Position numbers and translations under genes: made by a program. A DNA stretch of 64,000 nt, from NCBI GenBank assembly GCA_019347945.1, contig JAHWKK010000001.1:255299-319298 (forward strand). The letters are read 5' to 3'. The notes under the pieces are model-generated. The model did no database searches. It saw nothing but the letters and a program-made list of their open reading frames with translations, and was not told where the DNA came from. Shown here piece after piece: positions 17,805 through 26,112 of this stretch (positions within the stretch are counted from its first letter, which is position 1; the number at the start of each line of letters is the position of its first letter). Origin of the DNA: Acidobacteriota bacterium. GTDB taxonomy: Bacteria; Acidobacteriota; Thermoanaerobaculia; Gp7-AA8; JAHWKK01.

Positions 17805-18480
17805 CGTCGGTCCCTTCGACTCCGGCCCACTGATATCCGATGCCACGCACGGAGCGGATTGCGCTCGCGCCCGTTTCCCCGAGCGCCTGGCGGAGGCGGA
17901 GAATTGCGTTGTCGACCGTGCGCTGCGACGGGAACCGGTCCTCTCTCCAGACCCGGTCGAGAATCTCGTCGCGGCTGACGACGTTCGGTGCCGCCTCGAT
18001 GAGCAGCCGAAGCACCTGAAAGTCACGGGACTGCGGATACTCCCTCGTTCCGTGTTCGTCGATGATCGCCATCGCCTGCAGATCGATCGTTCTGTTGCCG
18101 ACCGAGACCCGCTCACGCGAAGCGTGGGTCTCGAGCACATGTCGGATTCTGATGAAGAGCTCCTTGAGGTGAAATGGTTTCGGAATGAACTCGTCCGCGC
18201 CGATCTCGAACCCTTCGAGCCGGTTCTCCGCCGAGCTCATCGCCGTCATGAACATGATCGGCGTCGACGAGACCGACTTGATTCTGCGGGCGAGGTCGAA
18301 CCCGGAGCCGTCAGGAAGCCCGACGTCGAGGATGACGACGTCCCACTTTTCCCGCTCGAATGCTCTCGTTGCATCGGCGAGGCTGGTCGTCCACGTCGTA
18401 TCGAAGCCCTCCTTGCGAAGGCGCTCGGTCAGAGTCGTCCCGAGCGATACGTCGTCTTCGAGGACGAGAACCCTGCTCAT
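17794..18480 (-). CDS. OmpR/PhoB-family response regulator inside the haem operon
   Basis: A 228-residue two-component regulator. The receiver domain (1-120) has the acidic pair E8-D9-D10, phospho-acceptor D52 (VVILDVGLPDGSG) and the KPF lysine. A winged-helix domain (about 130-225) has SRDEILDRVWREDRFPSQRT and DNAILRLRQALGE. It overlaps the histidine kinase gene by 4 bases and hemE by 11, so it is translated with the haem genes. It probably controls this operon or respiratory genes in response to the paired sensor. Confidence 0.92.
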   Translation of the reverse strand: MSRVLVLEDDVSLGTTLTERLRKEGFDTTWTTSLADATRAFEREKWDVVILDVGLPDGSGFDLARRIKSVSSTPIMFMTAMSSAENRLEGFEIGADEFIPKPFHLKELFIRIRHVLETHASRERVSVGNRTIDLQAMAIIDEHGTREYPQSRDFQVLRLLIEAAPNVVSRDEILDRVWREDRFPSQRTVDNAILRLRQALGETGASAIRSVRGIGYQWAGVEGTDDGV

Positions 18481-19367
18481 GCGCGCGCCTCCGGAATCTC
18501 GAGAGTTGCGACGAGGCCGCGACTCCCGCGGGAGAGAACGAGCGCCCCCTTCATCCGAATCAGCAGCTGCCGCGAGATGTAGAGCCCCACCCCGGTGCCG
18601 CTTCGCGAGGTCGGCCGGAAGAAAAGGCGTCCGAGCTCCGACGGGTCGGTCGCGGGACCGCTGCCGTTGTCCTCAACGATGATCCTGACGTTGGAGCCGG
18701 TTCCCTTCTCGACTCTGATGGTGACGGCATCGGCTCCGCCGTGCACCAGGGCGTTCTGGAAGAGGTTCCGGAGGACGCTCTCCAGCGCTCGTGCATCCGC
18801 GAGAATCATCGCGTCGTCCTCGATACGGACGTCGAGCTCGCTGAACTCCGACGCGATCGAATCGACCGTTCGTTTCAGCGAAAGGGGCTCGATGTAGAGA
18901 CGTCCCTTGTGGCGGTTCGCGTAGAAAAGTGAGTTGTCGAGCTGCAGCTGCAGACGGACCGAGTCCTTCAAGAGCCGCTCGAGAAGCGGATTCCGTTCGC
19001 CTTTTTCCGCGAAGTCTTCCTGGAGACTCTCCACCTGCAGTCTGAGGCTCGCCAGCGAGGTGCGGAGATCGTGGGTGAACGCGGCGAGAAACTCCTCGAC
19101 GGCTCGGTGACGGCGGCGCTCGCGGTGAGTCGCGTAGAGCAGAGCGGTTCCTCCCGCGACGAGCGAGGCGATCAGCACACTGCCTTCCCACAGAAGCATC
19201 CGGTGCGCAGCCGCAATCTCTACTGTGCGCGTCTGATCGACCGACCTGAGCATTTCGGTTTGGCGCAGACCGAAGATCAGCCACCAGCTCGCCAGCGAGA
19301 CGGTGAAAACGAGCCATAGGATTGCGAGAGCGATCTCGATCCGGTGTCTCTGCTCAGTTTCCATCAA
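18477..19367 (-). CDS. Sensor histidine kinase paired with the regulator
   Basis: A 296-residue membrane kinase. Two hydrophobic segments (about 12-34 and 60-80) enclose only some 25 periplasmic residues, so there is no sizeable external sensor domain; the signal may be sensed in the membrane. H99 in [19 protein letters not shown] is the phosphorylated histidine. The ATPase part has [11 protein letters not shown] (N box), EDNGSGP and [13 protein letters not shown]. It overlaps hemL by 14 bases and its regulator by 4. Membrane-intrinsic sensing of quinone redox state or haem is plausible but not shown. Confidence 0.9.
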   Translation of the reverse strand: MMETEQRHRIEIALAILWLVFTVSLASWWLIFGLRQTEMLRSVDQTRTVEIAAAHRMLLWEGSVLIASLVAGGTALLYATHRERRRHRAVEEFLAAFTHDLRTSLASLRLQVESLQEDFAEKGERNPLLERLLKDSVRLQLQLDNSLFYANRHKGRLYIEPLSLKRTVDSIASEFSELDVRIEDDAMILADARALESVLRNLFQNALVHGGADAVTIRVEKGTGSNVRIIVEDNGSGPATDPSELGRLFFRPTSRSGTGVGLYISRQLLIRMKGALVLSRGSRGLVATLEIPEARA

Positions 19368-20661
19368 TCATCTTCGCGGCTTTCTCGAGACCATCCGCCG
19401 CGATCTCGAGCGTTTCCTGATCGTGTGCAGCAGAAAGAAATCCTACCTCGTACGCGCTCGGGGCGAGATAGACGCCGTTGGCCAGAGCCGCATGGAAAAG
19501 GCTGGCGAAGCGATCGGCGTGAGTCTGCGAGATCCGGTCGACTCGCCGGATCGGTTCCCCGGATGCCGAATGAATCCAGATGAGCGAGCCGTATTGCGTG
19601 ACGTCGAATGGTGAGCCCGCTGCACGGAAGCGCGTTCGGAGCTCGGCCGCGAAGTCCTTCCCCCTCTCCTCCAGCATCTTCCAGACCCCGATCTCCTCCG
19701 CCTTTCGCAGCGTTGCGAGCCCGGCACGGACCCCGATGGGGTTCGCGCTCAGCGTACCCGCCTGATAGACGGGACCGGCCGGTGCAACGAGATCCATCAG
19801 ATCCCTCCGCCCCGCGTAGCAGCCGATCGGAAAGCCACCACCGATGACTTTTCCGTACGTGACGAGGTCGGGTTGAATTCCGAGAACTTCGGCCATCCCG
19901 CCGGCGGCGACGCGGAAACCGGAGATCACTTCGTCGAAGATCACGAGGGCGCCGTGGTTGCGGGCCGTCTTCACGACGTGGTCGAGGAACTCGCGACGCT
20001 GAATCAGTAGCCCATTGTTGGCGGGGAGCGGTTCGAGGATCACGGCCGCGATCTCACCATCGTATTGCTCGAAAGCGGCGGTCACCTCGTCCTCCGAGTC
20101 GAGAGAGGCGACGACGGTCTCGGCCGCGACCTCTTTCGAGACTCCAGCGCTCGAGCTCGTCACCGGTCCCGCGAGCCCGCTTCCCGCTTTCACCAGAAGC
20201 GAGTCGCTGTGGCCGTGATAGCAGCCGTCGAACTTCAGAATCCGGCGTCGTCCGGTGGCCGCGCGGGCAATCCGGGTCGCGCTCATCACCGCCTCGGTTC
20301 CGGATGAGACGAATCGGAGTTTCTCAGCCCACGGAATTCGTGCGTTGATCCATTCGGCGAGCTCGAGCGAGTAGGGCTCGCAGGTCCCGAAGGTCCAGGC
20401 GAGATCGAGAGTCTCCCGAACGACCGCATCGACATCCGGATCGCGATGTCCGAGGATCAGCGGTCCGAAGCTCTGGCAGAAATCGATGAAGGTCTCTCCG
20501 TCGACCGACGTGAGGCGCGCGCCGTCTCCGCTCCTGAAGAAAACGGGAGATCCTCCGACGCTTCGGAAGGACCGGACCGGGCTGTGGACGCCGCCGGGGG
20601 TCACCTCGAGCGCGCGTTCGAACAGCGGCGCGGAAGCGGGAGATTGGTAGTGTGTCGTCAT
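19354..20661 (-). CDS. hemL: Glutamate-1-semialdehyde 2,1-aminomutase
   Basis: A 435-residue PLP enzyme that makes 5-aminolevulinate from glutamate-1-semialdehyde. K271 in [14 protein letters not shown] forms the internal aldimine. [30 protein letters not shown] and [11 protein letters not shown] are family signatures. The frame is open upstream to 21330, but homology starts at 20661. The gap from hemB is 38 bases, the only real gap in the operon. Confidence 0.95.
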   Translation of the reverse strand: MTTHYQSPASAPLFERALEVTPGGVHSPVRSFRSVGGSPVFFRSGDGARLTSVDGETFIDFCQSFGPLILGHRDPDVDAVVRETLDLAWTFGTCEPYSLELAEWINARIPWAEKLRFVSSGTEAVMSATRIARAATGRRRILKFDGCYHGHSDSLLVKAGSGLAGPVTSSSAGVSKEVAAETVVASLDSEDEVTAAFEQYDGEIAAVILEPLPANNGLLIQRREFLDHVVKTARNHGALVIFDEVISGFRVAAGGMAEVLGIQPDLVTYGKVIGGGFPIGCYAGRRDLMDLVAPAGPVYQAGTLSANPIGVRAGLATLRKAEEIGVWKMLEERGKDFAAELRTRFRAAGSPFDVTQYGSLIWIHSASGEPIRRVDRISQTHADRFASLFHAALANGVYLAPSAYEVGFLSAAHDQETLEIAADGLEKAAKMIDGN

Positions 20662-20699
20662 TGGTTGTTCTCGGACTCTTCGGGCCTGCAGGGCGTCGG

Positions 20700-21674
20700 T
20701 CAGTTTTGCACTTTCAGTCCGATCGCGGCTGCCCGTCGGGCGCCGTAGGTGATGATGTACTGCGCGCCGGCGCGCCGGAAGACATGCCACGTTTCGAGAA
20801 GCGCACGATCGAGGTCGGTCAATCCCTTTTCCGCCAGCAGAGCCAGGCCGGCGTACTCGCCACTGACCTGATAGGCGCCGACGGGCCGGTCGGTCAGTTC
20901 CCGGATCGGCAGGATGAGATCGATCGAGGTCATGCCCGGCTTCACCATCAGCAGATCGGCTCCTTCCTCCGCGCATCGGACGCTCGCCCGGATGGCGTCG
21001 GAGCGGTTTCGCGGGTCGATCTGGTAAGCCTTTCGATCGCCGAACTGCGGCGCGGAATCGGCAGCCTCGCGAAACGGCCCGTAGAAGCTGCTGGCGAACT
21101 TCGTCGAGTAGCTCATGATCGGAATCATCTCGTGTCCGGCCTCGTCGAGAGCCTGCCGGATCGCTCCTGTGCGTCCATCCATCATGTCGCTCGGACTGAC
21201 ACCGTCTGCGCCGGCATCGGCGAACGCGAGGGCAGATCGGCTGAGCTCCTCCAGCGTCGCGTCGAGATCGATCTCGTCGTCGTCCCCGAAGACGCAGCAG
21301 TGTCCATGCTCGGTCGAGGAACAGAGGCACGTATCGACCCAGAGAGTGAATGCCCTGCCGTGCGCCTTCCGAAGAGAGGAGATGACACCGGAGGTGAAGT
21401 CGTGATCGAAGTTCTTCGTCCCTTTGCCCGGGGGAACGGGAAAGAGGATGAAGTGGCGGACGCCGTTCTCGATGTCGGAACCGACCTGGCGGACCGCCGA
21501 CTCAATGTCCATCCGGTTGTTTCCGGTCAGGCCGGTGATCGGCTGCTCTCCCTTCACACCGTCGACGACGAAGAGCGGCTGGATCAGATGACTCGTCGTC
21601 AGCTCCACCTCGTCGCAGAGGTCGCGAAGCTGCTGCGTTTTCCGCAGCCGCATCAGGCGTTCGATCTCGCTCAT
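20700..21674 (-). CDS. hemB: Delta-aminolevulinic acid dehydratase (porphobilinogen synthase)
   Basis: A 324-residue enzyme that joins two 5-aminolevulinates into porphobilinogen. The Schiff-base lysines are K192 ([15 protein letters not shown]) and K245 ([10 protein letters not shown]). The cysteines at 116, 118 and 126 ([19 protein letters not shown]) indicate a zinc-dependent active site. The start at 21674 gives an ATGA overlap with hemCD; a longer start at 21695 is less likely. Confidence 0.95.
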   Translation of the reverse strand: MSEIERLMRLRKTQQLRDLCDEVELTTSHLIQPLFVVDGVKGEQPITGLTGNNRMDIESAVRQVGSDIENGVRHFILFPVPPGKGTKNFDHDFTSGVISSLRKAHGRAFTLWVDTCLCSSTEHGHCCVFGDDDEIDLDATLEELSRSALAFADAGADGVSPSDMMDGRTGAIRQALDEAGHEMIPIMSYSTKFASSFYGPFREAADSAPQFGDRKAYQIDPRNRSDAIRASVRCAEEGADLLMVKPGMTSIDLILPIRELTDRPVGAYQVSGEYAGLALLAEKGLTDLDRALLETWHVFRRAGAQYIITYGARRAAAIGLKVQN

Positions 21675-23173
21675 TCCGTTACATCCTTGAGCCATTCATC
21701 GTGGCTCAGCCAGATGTCGATTCTCGCGTCGCTCCCCAGCCTGTCGCGAACGATTCCGTACGTGTTTCCCGGTCCGCAGCCGTGCCATCGATCCGCGATC
21801 TCCGGCTGGCGCTCGACGGCGTCGAGAAAGCGACTGCCGCTGGTCCAGAAGAAATGGGTGTACTGACTGAGATCGGGTTGTTCGTCGCCGGAGGAAATCA
21901 GCCGGTAGGTCGCCAGCCGCTCGAGCCGCCGCTCCGCCTCGGCGCGATCGTGTGTGAGCTTGATCCAGCGAATCGATCGACTGGCGATGATCTCGGTGCC
22001 CGGATTTTCGTCCTCACCGAGGCCTTCGGCGGAGCCGTTGACCCAGACTCCGCGCCGGGCGAGACTCCGCCAGGTTTGGAGTCCCGCGGTCCAGACCGGG
22101 CGGGACGACGAGACTCTCCAGGACTTCGGGAGCGCGTCCGCGCGTGCGACCCAGTAGCCGGCGTCGTCGTCGGGCTGCGCGACGTCGAGGGGCTCACGCA
22201 GCATCCGGTTCGCGCCACGCTCGACGGGCCAGATCCGGTTGCGGCTCGTTCGGGGTGTCCGCCGCTCCCGCTCCAGCTCGAACCGGTCGAGTGTTTCGCC
22301 GGCGTCGGTCCGGCCGCGCAGACTGATGATCGTACCGTATGGCCTCGTGAGTACCGTGACACCGATCTTCTGGTGACAACCGCCGCCGTAGGAGCGGAGG
22401 ATCTGTCGTTCGCGCTCGGCGTTACTGAACGTCGTTCGGTCGTTGAGTGATCCGACGAGCCGCGCGAGCTCCGGATTCTCTTGCGGAGCGATCTCCATCG
22501 CCAGCGCGCCCTGCGCAGCGCCCGTGGGGTTGTCGCTGATTGGAAGCACCATCCAGTGACAGAGCTCGAGATTGCGGCGAACTTCCTCGCGCGTCGCCGC
22601 GAATTCGCCGGCGGTCGATCCGAGGAGGCGATCGAGCGCCGCCTTCGCAACGACGAGCCCGTCCTGCTCCCCTTCGACGAGCTTGCGAACTCGGGTTGGA
22701 ACATTGCCGCGAATCGGAACGAACTCGATCTTCAGCCCGGTGACGGGGAGCGCCCACGCCAGGAACGATTCGAGATTGTGAGCCCGCCGCGGTGAAGAGC
22801 TCAGAAGCGTGATTCGTGCTCCCGGCTCTGCTCTCTCCCATCGATCCCGCCGCATCAGAAGAACGTCACGCGTGTCGGCGCGCGGCAGCGTTCCGGCGAC
22901 TTCGGTTCCTTCGCGCGGCTCGGTCGGAAGATCCTTCCACGAGTGAACCACGAGGTCAGTCTTCCCCGATCGCAGGTCCTCGACGAAGTCCTCGGTGAAC
23001 ACCCCTTTCTCCGGCATCGCCCAGAGGGGATCCTGCTGATTTTTGTCGCCGAGAGATTCGCGAAAGTGCGGGATGATCTCGATGTCCGGAACGGCTGAAC
23101 GGAAGGCGGCGGCGACCTGGTGAATTTGGATTCTGGATAAGTCGCTCGAGCGCCCGGAGACTCTCAGGCGCAC
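21671..23173 (-). CDS. hemC: Fused porphobilinogen deaminase / uroporphyrinogen-III synthase
   Basis: A 500-residue fusion doing two successive steps. Residues 1 to about 310 are HemC: the catalytic D81 in VVHSWKDLPTEP (usually HSLKDVP), LLSSSPRRAHNL, and C266 in GGGCHQKIG, which carries the dipyrromethane cofactor. Residues about 325-500 are a divergent HemD (VWVNGSAEGLGEDEN, FFWTSGSRFLDAVE, CGPGNTYGIVR). Fusion would hand the unstable hydroxymethylbilane straight to ring closure. It overlaps hemA by 10 bases and hemB by 4. Confidence 0.9.
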   Translation of the reverse strand: MRLRVSGRSSDLSRIQIHQVAAAFRSAVPDIEIIPHFRESLGDKNQQDPLWAMPEKGVFTEDFVEDLRSGKTDLVVHSWKDLPTEPREGTEVAGTLPRADTRDVLLMRRDRWERAEPGARITLLSSSPRRAHNLESFLAWALPVTGLKIEFVPIRGNVPTRVRKLVEGEQDGLVVAKAALDRLLGSTAGEFAATREEVRRNLELCHWMVLPISDNPTGAAQGALAMEIAPQENPELARLVGSLNDRTTFSNAERERQILRSYGGGCHQKIGVTVLTRPYGTIISLRGRTDAGETLDRFELERERRTPRTSRNRIWPVERGANRMLREPLDVAQPDDDAGYWVARADALPKSWRVSSSRPVWTAGLQTWRSLARRGVWVNGSAEGLGEDENPGTEIIASRSIRWIKLTHDRAEAERRLERLATYRLISSGDEQPDLSQYTHFFWTSGSRFLDAVERQPEIADRWHGCGPGNTYGIVRDRLGSDARIDIWLSHDEWLKDVTE

Positions 23174-24051
23174 AGATCCTCCCAGCCGAAGGGACGGACC
23201 TCGTAGCGCTGCCAGAAATCGGCGGCGCGGGCTCGGATCTCCGCACGAGCCTTTTCGACCTGCTCGTCCGCCGATCTCCGGTTCGCCTCGAGGCTCTCGA
23301 GGATCTCGGAGAAGTGGACGATCCTGGGGCCGGCAACGGTCAGCGTGTCGGTGCGTCCCTCACCGCGGAGATCGACGATCGTGTGGAAACGATGGCCGGT
23401 CCGCTCGATCCACTTGCGGATCTCGCCCGCGGTCATGGGCGCGGCGATGATGAGGCCGACGGGAGCGGAGAGATCGTCATCGAATGTGTCATCGATGCTG
23501 TGAACCGCGGCTTCCGGGTGGCGCTCGACGAGCTCGACCGCGGCTTCGGGCCGGCGGCAGAAGATCTCGACGCGGTGACCGACGAGAGAGGGGATCGTCT
23601 CCTGAACGAGATATCCCGCTCCGAGAATGACGATCGTGGGGCAGCCGGCGAGGTGACGCTGAGCGAGCTGGCCGTAGGAGCGCCCTCCGAGCCCAGTCAG
23701 ATGGTTGGTGCGAACTTTCTTGGCGTCCGCGATCAGGCGCTGCATCCAGGGCGCCGTGCAGCGGGCGGCGGGTCCGTTCGCCGCATGAACCGCGAAGTTC
23801 CTGAACTGTCCCATCACCTCGGTCTCGCCGACCAGCGGCGAGTGAAGACCGCAGATGACTTCGAGGAGAAACTGGTAGCCGTCCTGACGAACGTAAACGG
23901 CGTCATCCGGCCGGAGGTCCTCGCGGTTCAGCTTGTGCGAGTCGAGTATGGCGATCTCGCGGAGGCAGGTTTTCCAGACGAGCGCGTGCTCGAGCTGCGC
24001 ATCGAAGTTGCGTCCGGGCTGACCGTTTACGACCGCGAGTGATTCCGCCAC
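23164..24051 (-). CDS. hemA: Short, divergent glutamyl-tRNA reductase
   Basis: A 295-residue protein that would reduce glutamyl-tRNA(Glu) to glutamate-1-semialdehyde, the first committed step. C29 in VWKTCLREIAIL takes the place of the usual S-T-C-N-R catalytic motif, GETEVMGQFR matches the GE-x-x-I-L-GQ motif, and TIVILGAGYLVQE is the NADPH-binding fold. Usual enzymes have about 420 residues; the C-terminal dimerisation domain is largely missing. The start is GTG with no clear Shine-Dalgarno. First gene of the operon, divergent from hemH across 91 bases. Confidence 0.85.
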   Translation of the reverse strand: MAESLAVVNGQPGRNFDAQLEHALVWKTCLREIAILDSHKLNREDLRPDDAVYVRQDGYQFLLEVICGLHSPLVGETEVMGQFRNFAVHAANGPAARCTAPWMQRLIADAKKVRTNHLTGLGGRSYGQLAQRHLAGCPTIVILGAGYLVQETIPSLVGHRVEIFCRRPEAAVELVERHPEAAVHSIDDTFDDDLSAPVGLIIAAPMTAGEIRKWIERTGHRFHTIVDLRGEGRTDTLTVAGPRIVHFSEILESLEANRRSADEQVEKARAEIRARAADFWQRYEVRPFGWEDLCA

Positions 24052-24142
24052 GCGACGAATATAAGAAGGATCGGCGGGTGGTTTGTCACGGTTTTGTCCG
24101 GCGGGTGGATTTTTTTCGGTTTTCGAGGGATTTGGGCGCGTG
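24052..24142. promoter_or_regulatory. Divergent hemA/hemH promoter region
   Basis: The 91 bases between the divergent hemA and hemH starts must hold the promoters of both the nine-gene operon and hemH. A T/G-rich stretch (GGATTTTTTTCGG) lies in the middle. No clear -35/-10 pair or palindrome stands out, though the in-operon response regulator would be expected to bind here. Confidence 0.4.
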
Positions 24143-25141
24143 ATGCCGGAACGGATCGGTATTCTCGTCGCGCAGCTCGGTACTCCCGACGCCCCGACCG
24201 CATCCGCGGTTCGCCGCTACCTCCGCCAGTTTCTCAGCGACCGGCGCGTCGTCGACACCAATCCGGTCCTGTGGTGGCCGATCCTGAACGGCGTCGTCCT
24301 GATGACGCGACCGAGACAGTCGGCGGCGCTCTACCGGAACGTTTGGACCGAGAAGGGGTCTCCGCTGCTGCTGATCACCGAAGCTCAGTCGAAGGGGCTC
24401 GAGGAGACGCTTCGATCGTCGGTCGGCGGAGTCGAGATCCGTACGGAGGTGGCGATGCGCTATGGAAACCCGTCGACGGGTTCCGCGATTGACCGGCTGA
24501 TCGAGTGGGGCGCTCAAAAGATTCTCCTCTTTCCGATGTACCCGCAGTATTCGGCTGCCTCGACCGGGTCGGCCTACGACGAGGTCTTTGCCGAGCTTGG
24601 CAAGAAGCGATTCGTTCCGACGCTGCGAGTCGTCCCTCCGTATTACGTCGATCCTCTTTACATCGGAGCGCTGGCGGAATCGCTGAGGGAGAAGCTCGAC
24701 GCGATGGCCACGCCGCCGGAGAAGATCATGGTCTCGTTTCACAGCATTCCGCAGCGTTACGCGGATCTGGGAGATCCATACGCGGAGCATTGTCGCGCGA
24801 CGGCTGAGGCTCTTGCGCGGGAAATGGGGTGGGGAAGCGGCGACTATCTGCTGACCTTCCAGTCGCGCTTTGGCCGCGAGCCGTGGCTGCAGCCCTACAC
24901 GGACCAGATGCTGATGAAGCTCGGAGGGGACGGCGTCGAAAGCGTCCTGGTGATCTGCCCCGGATTCACCGCCGACTGTCTCGAGACGATCGACGAGATC
25001 GGAAACCTTGGTCGCGAGCAGTTCGAAGGGTCCGGTGGAGGAGAGCTTCACCTCGTGGCCTGCCTCAACGATCGACCGCGCTGGATCGACGCCATGGCCG
25101 CAATCGCAAGGCGCGAGCTCGCCGGCTGGCTGCAGCACTGA
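24143..25141 (+). CDS. hemH: Ferrochelatase
   Basis: A 332-residue enzyme that inserts iron into protoporphyrin IX. It starts MPERIGILVAQLGTPDAPT, typical of HemH. IMVSFHSIPQRYADLGDPY holds the catalytic His, and LLTFQSRFGREPWLQPYTD and VICPGFTADCLETIDEI are family signatures. Translation probably begins at 24143; an in-frame start at 24086 would add unrelated residues. Divergent from the haem operon, it completes haem synthesis. Confidence 0.95.
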   Translation: MPERIGILVAQLGTPDAPTASAVRRYLRQFLSDRRVVDTNPVLWWPILNGVVLMTRPRQSAALYRNVWTEKGSPLLLITEAQSKGLEETLRSSVGGVEIRTEVAMRYGNPSTGSAIDRLIEWGAQKILLFPMYPQYSAASTGSAYDEVFAELGKKRFVPTLRVVPPYYVDPLYIGALAESLREKLDAMATPPEKIMVSFHSIPQRYADLGDPYAEHCRATAEALAREMGWGSGDYLLTFQSRFGREPWLQPYTDQMLMKLGGDGVESVLVICPGFTADCLETIDEIGNLGREQFEGSGGGELHLVACLNDRPRWIDAMAAIARRELAGWLQH

Positions 25142-25208
25142 TCGCTTTCTGCCCGCGGCTTCTCCTCTCTCGCGCGGAAATTGCTTTGCATCCGGGGAGG
25201 AGGACACC

Positions 25209-25595
25209 ATGAAGCAAATATTGATGGTCCTGGCGAGCGCGATTGCGCTGATCGCTGCCGGCTGCGGATCGCTCTTCGACGACGACAGCGACGCAACGGC
25301 AAGACAGGAACAGTGCTGGGTGGAGATCTACGAGGACGCGCAGTTCGTTCGCGAGACGCCATGGACCCGCATCCAGGGTCCCACCGAGATGAGCAACGTC
25401 GACAATCTCGCCGGTCGGAACTGGAACGACAAGATCTCGAGCATTCGAGTCGGCCCTGACGCGGTGGTTCAGGTGTACGAGCATGCCGGATTCCGTGGCG
25501 AGGTTCGCGAGTACGATTACGGTCGTTACATCGACAACCTCGACAGCGATCGCCTGAATGATCGGATCAGCTCGCTCAAGATCCGCTGCAGGTAG
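25209..25595 (+). CDS. Lipoprotein with a beta/gamma-crystallin domain
   Basis: A 128-residue lipoprotein (lipobox LIAAGC). The mature part is one beta/gamma-crystallin domain made of two Greek-key motifs. Each ends in the calcium-binding signature N/D-N/D-x-I-S-S: NWNDKISSIRV and RLNDRISSLKI. Crystallin domains of this kind bind calcium and stabilise secreted proteins or coats. GGAGGAGG precedes the start at 25209. It lies 67 bases after hemH and may be read from the same transcript. Confidence 0.8.
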   Translation: MKQILMVLASAIALIAAGCGSLFDDDSDATARQEQCWVEIYEDAQFVRETPWTRIQGPTEMSNVDNLAGRNWNDKISSIRVGPDAVVQVYEHAGFRGEVREYDYGRYIDNLDSDRLNDRISSLKIRCR

Positions 25596-25648
25596 CGTTT
25601 TCCGGACCTGGATTCCCGGGCCCGGGCGTCCGGTTATCGAATGACGAG

Positions 25649-26029
25649 ATGGAACCAGTGCACGTCTACTACGACGGAGGATGCGGGTTGTGCAACCGCT
25701 CGGTGAATTGGCTGAAGCGGAAGGAGGATCGCGGACTGTTCGATCTTGCCACTCTCGAGAGTGAGAAGTTCGAAGAGCTCGCCGGCCGGACGAACCGGAC
25801 GTTTCCCGACAGCATCGTCGTCGAGACGGGCGACGGGACGATTCTGACCCGGTCGGCTGCCGTGATTCATCTGCTGAAACGTCTGGGAGGCGTCTGGAAG
25901 ATGGTCGGATGGCTGATGTGGATCGTTCCGCGGCCGTTGCGGGATGCGGTCTACGATCTGATCGCGCGGTTCCGCCATCGCCTTTTCCCTGGTCCCGACT
26001 CCTGCCCGATCGGTGCTCCTCGAGGCTGA
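25649..26029 (+). CDS. DCC-family thiol-disulfide oxidoreductase (DUF393)
   Basis: A 126-residue protein with YYDGGCGLCNRSVNWLKRKE at the N-terminus, the CxxC redox motif of the DCC (DUF393) family, a thioredoxin-fold relative. The middle has SAAVIHLLKRLGG, usual in this family. A hydrophobic stretch (MVGWLMWIVPRPLRDAVYDL) suggests membrane association. Its redox partner is not known. Confidence 0.85.
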   Translation: MEPVHVYYDGGCGLCNRSVNWLKRKEDRGLFDLATLESEKFEELAGRTNRTFPDSIVVETGDGTILTRSAAVIHLLKRLGGVWKMVGWLMWIVPRPLRDAVYDLIARFRHRLFPGPDSCPIGAPRG

Positions 26030-26112
26030 GGGCTGCGTCACTTCCTGAAAATCAGTTGACGTTGCAACGGGTGACGCGACAGACTTGCGCTTCGCGAAAC
26101 TCGAGGATCGAT

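Noticed and set aside
17805-18140. N-terminal extension of hemE
   Set aside because: The frame is open, but it lies on top of the response regulator gene and HemE homology begins at 17804.
20662-21330. N-terminal extension of hemL
   Set aside because: The open frame lies within hemB in another phase; HemL homology begins at 20661.
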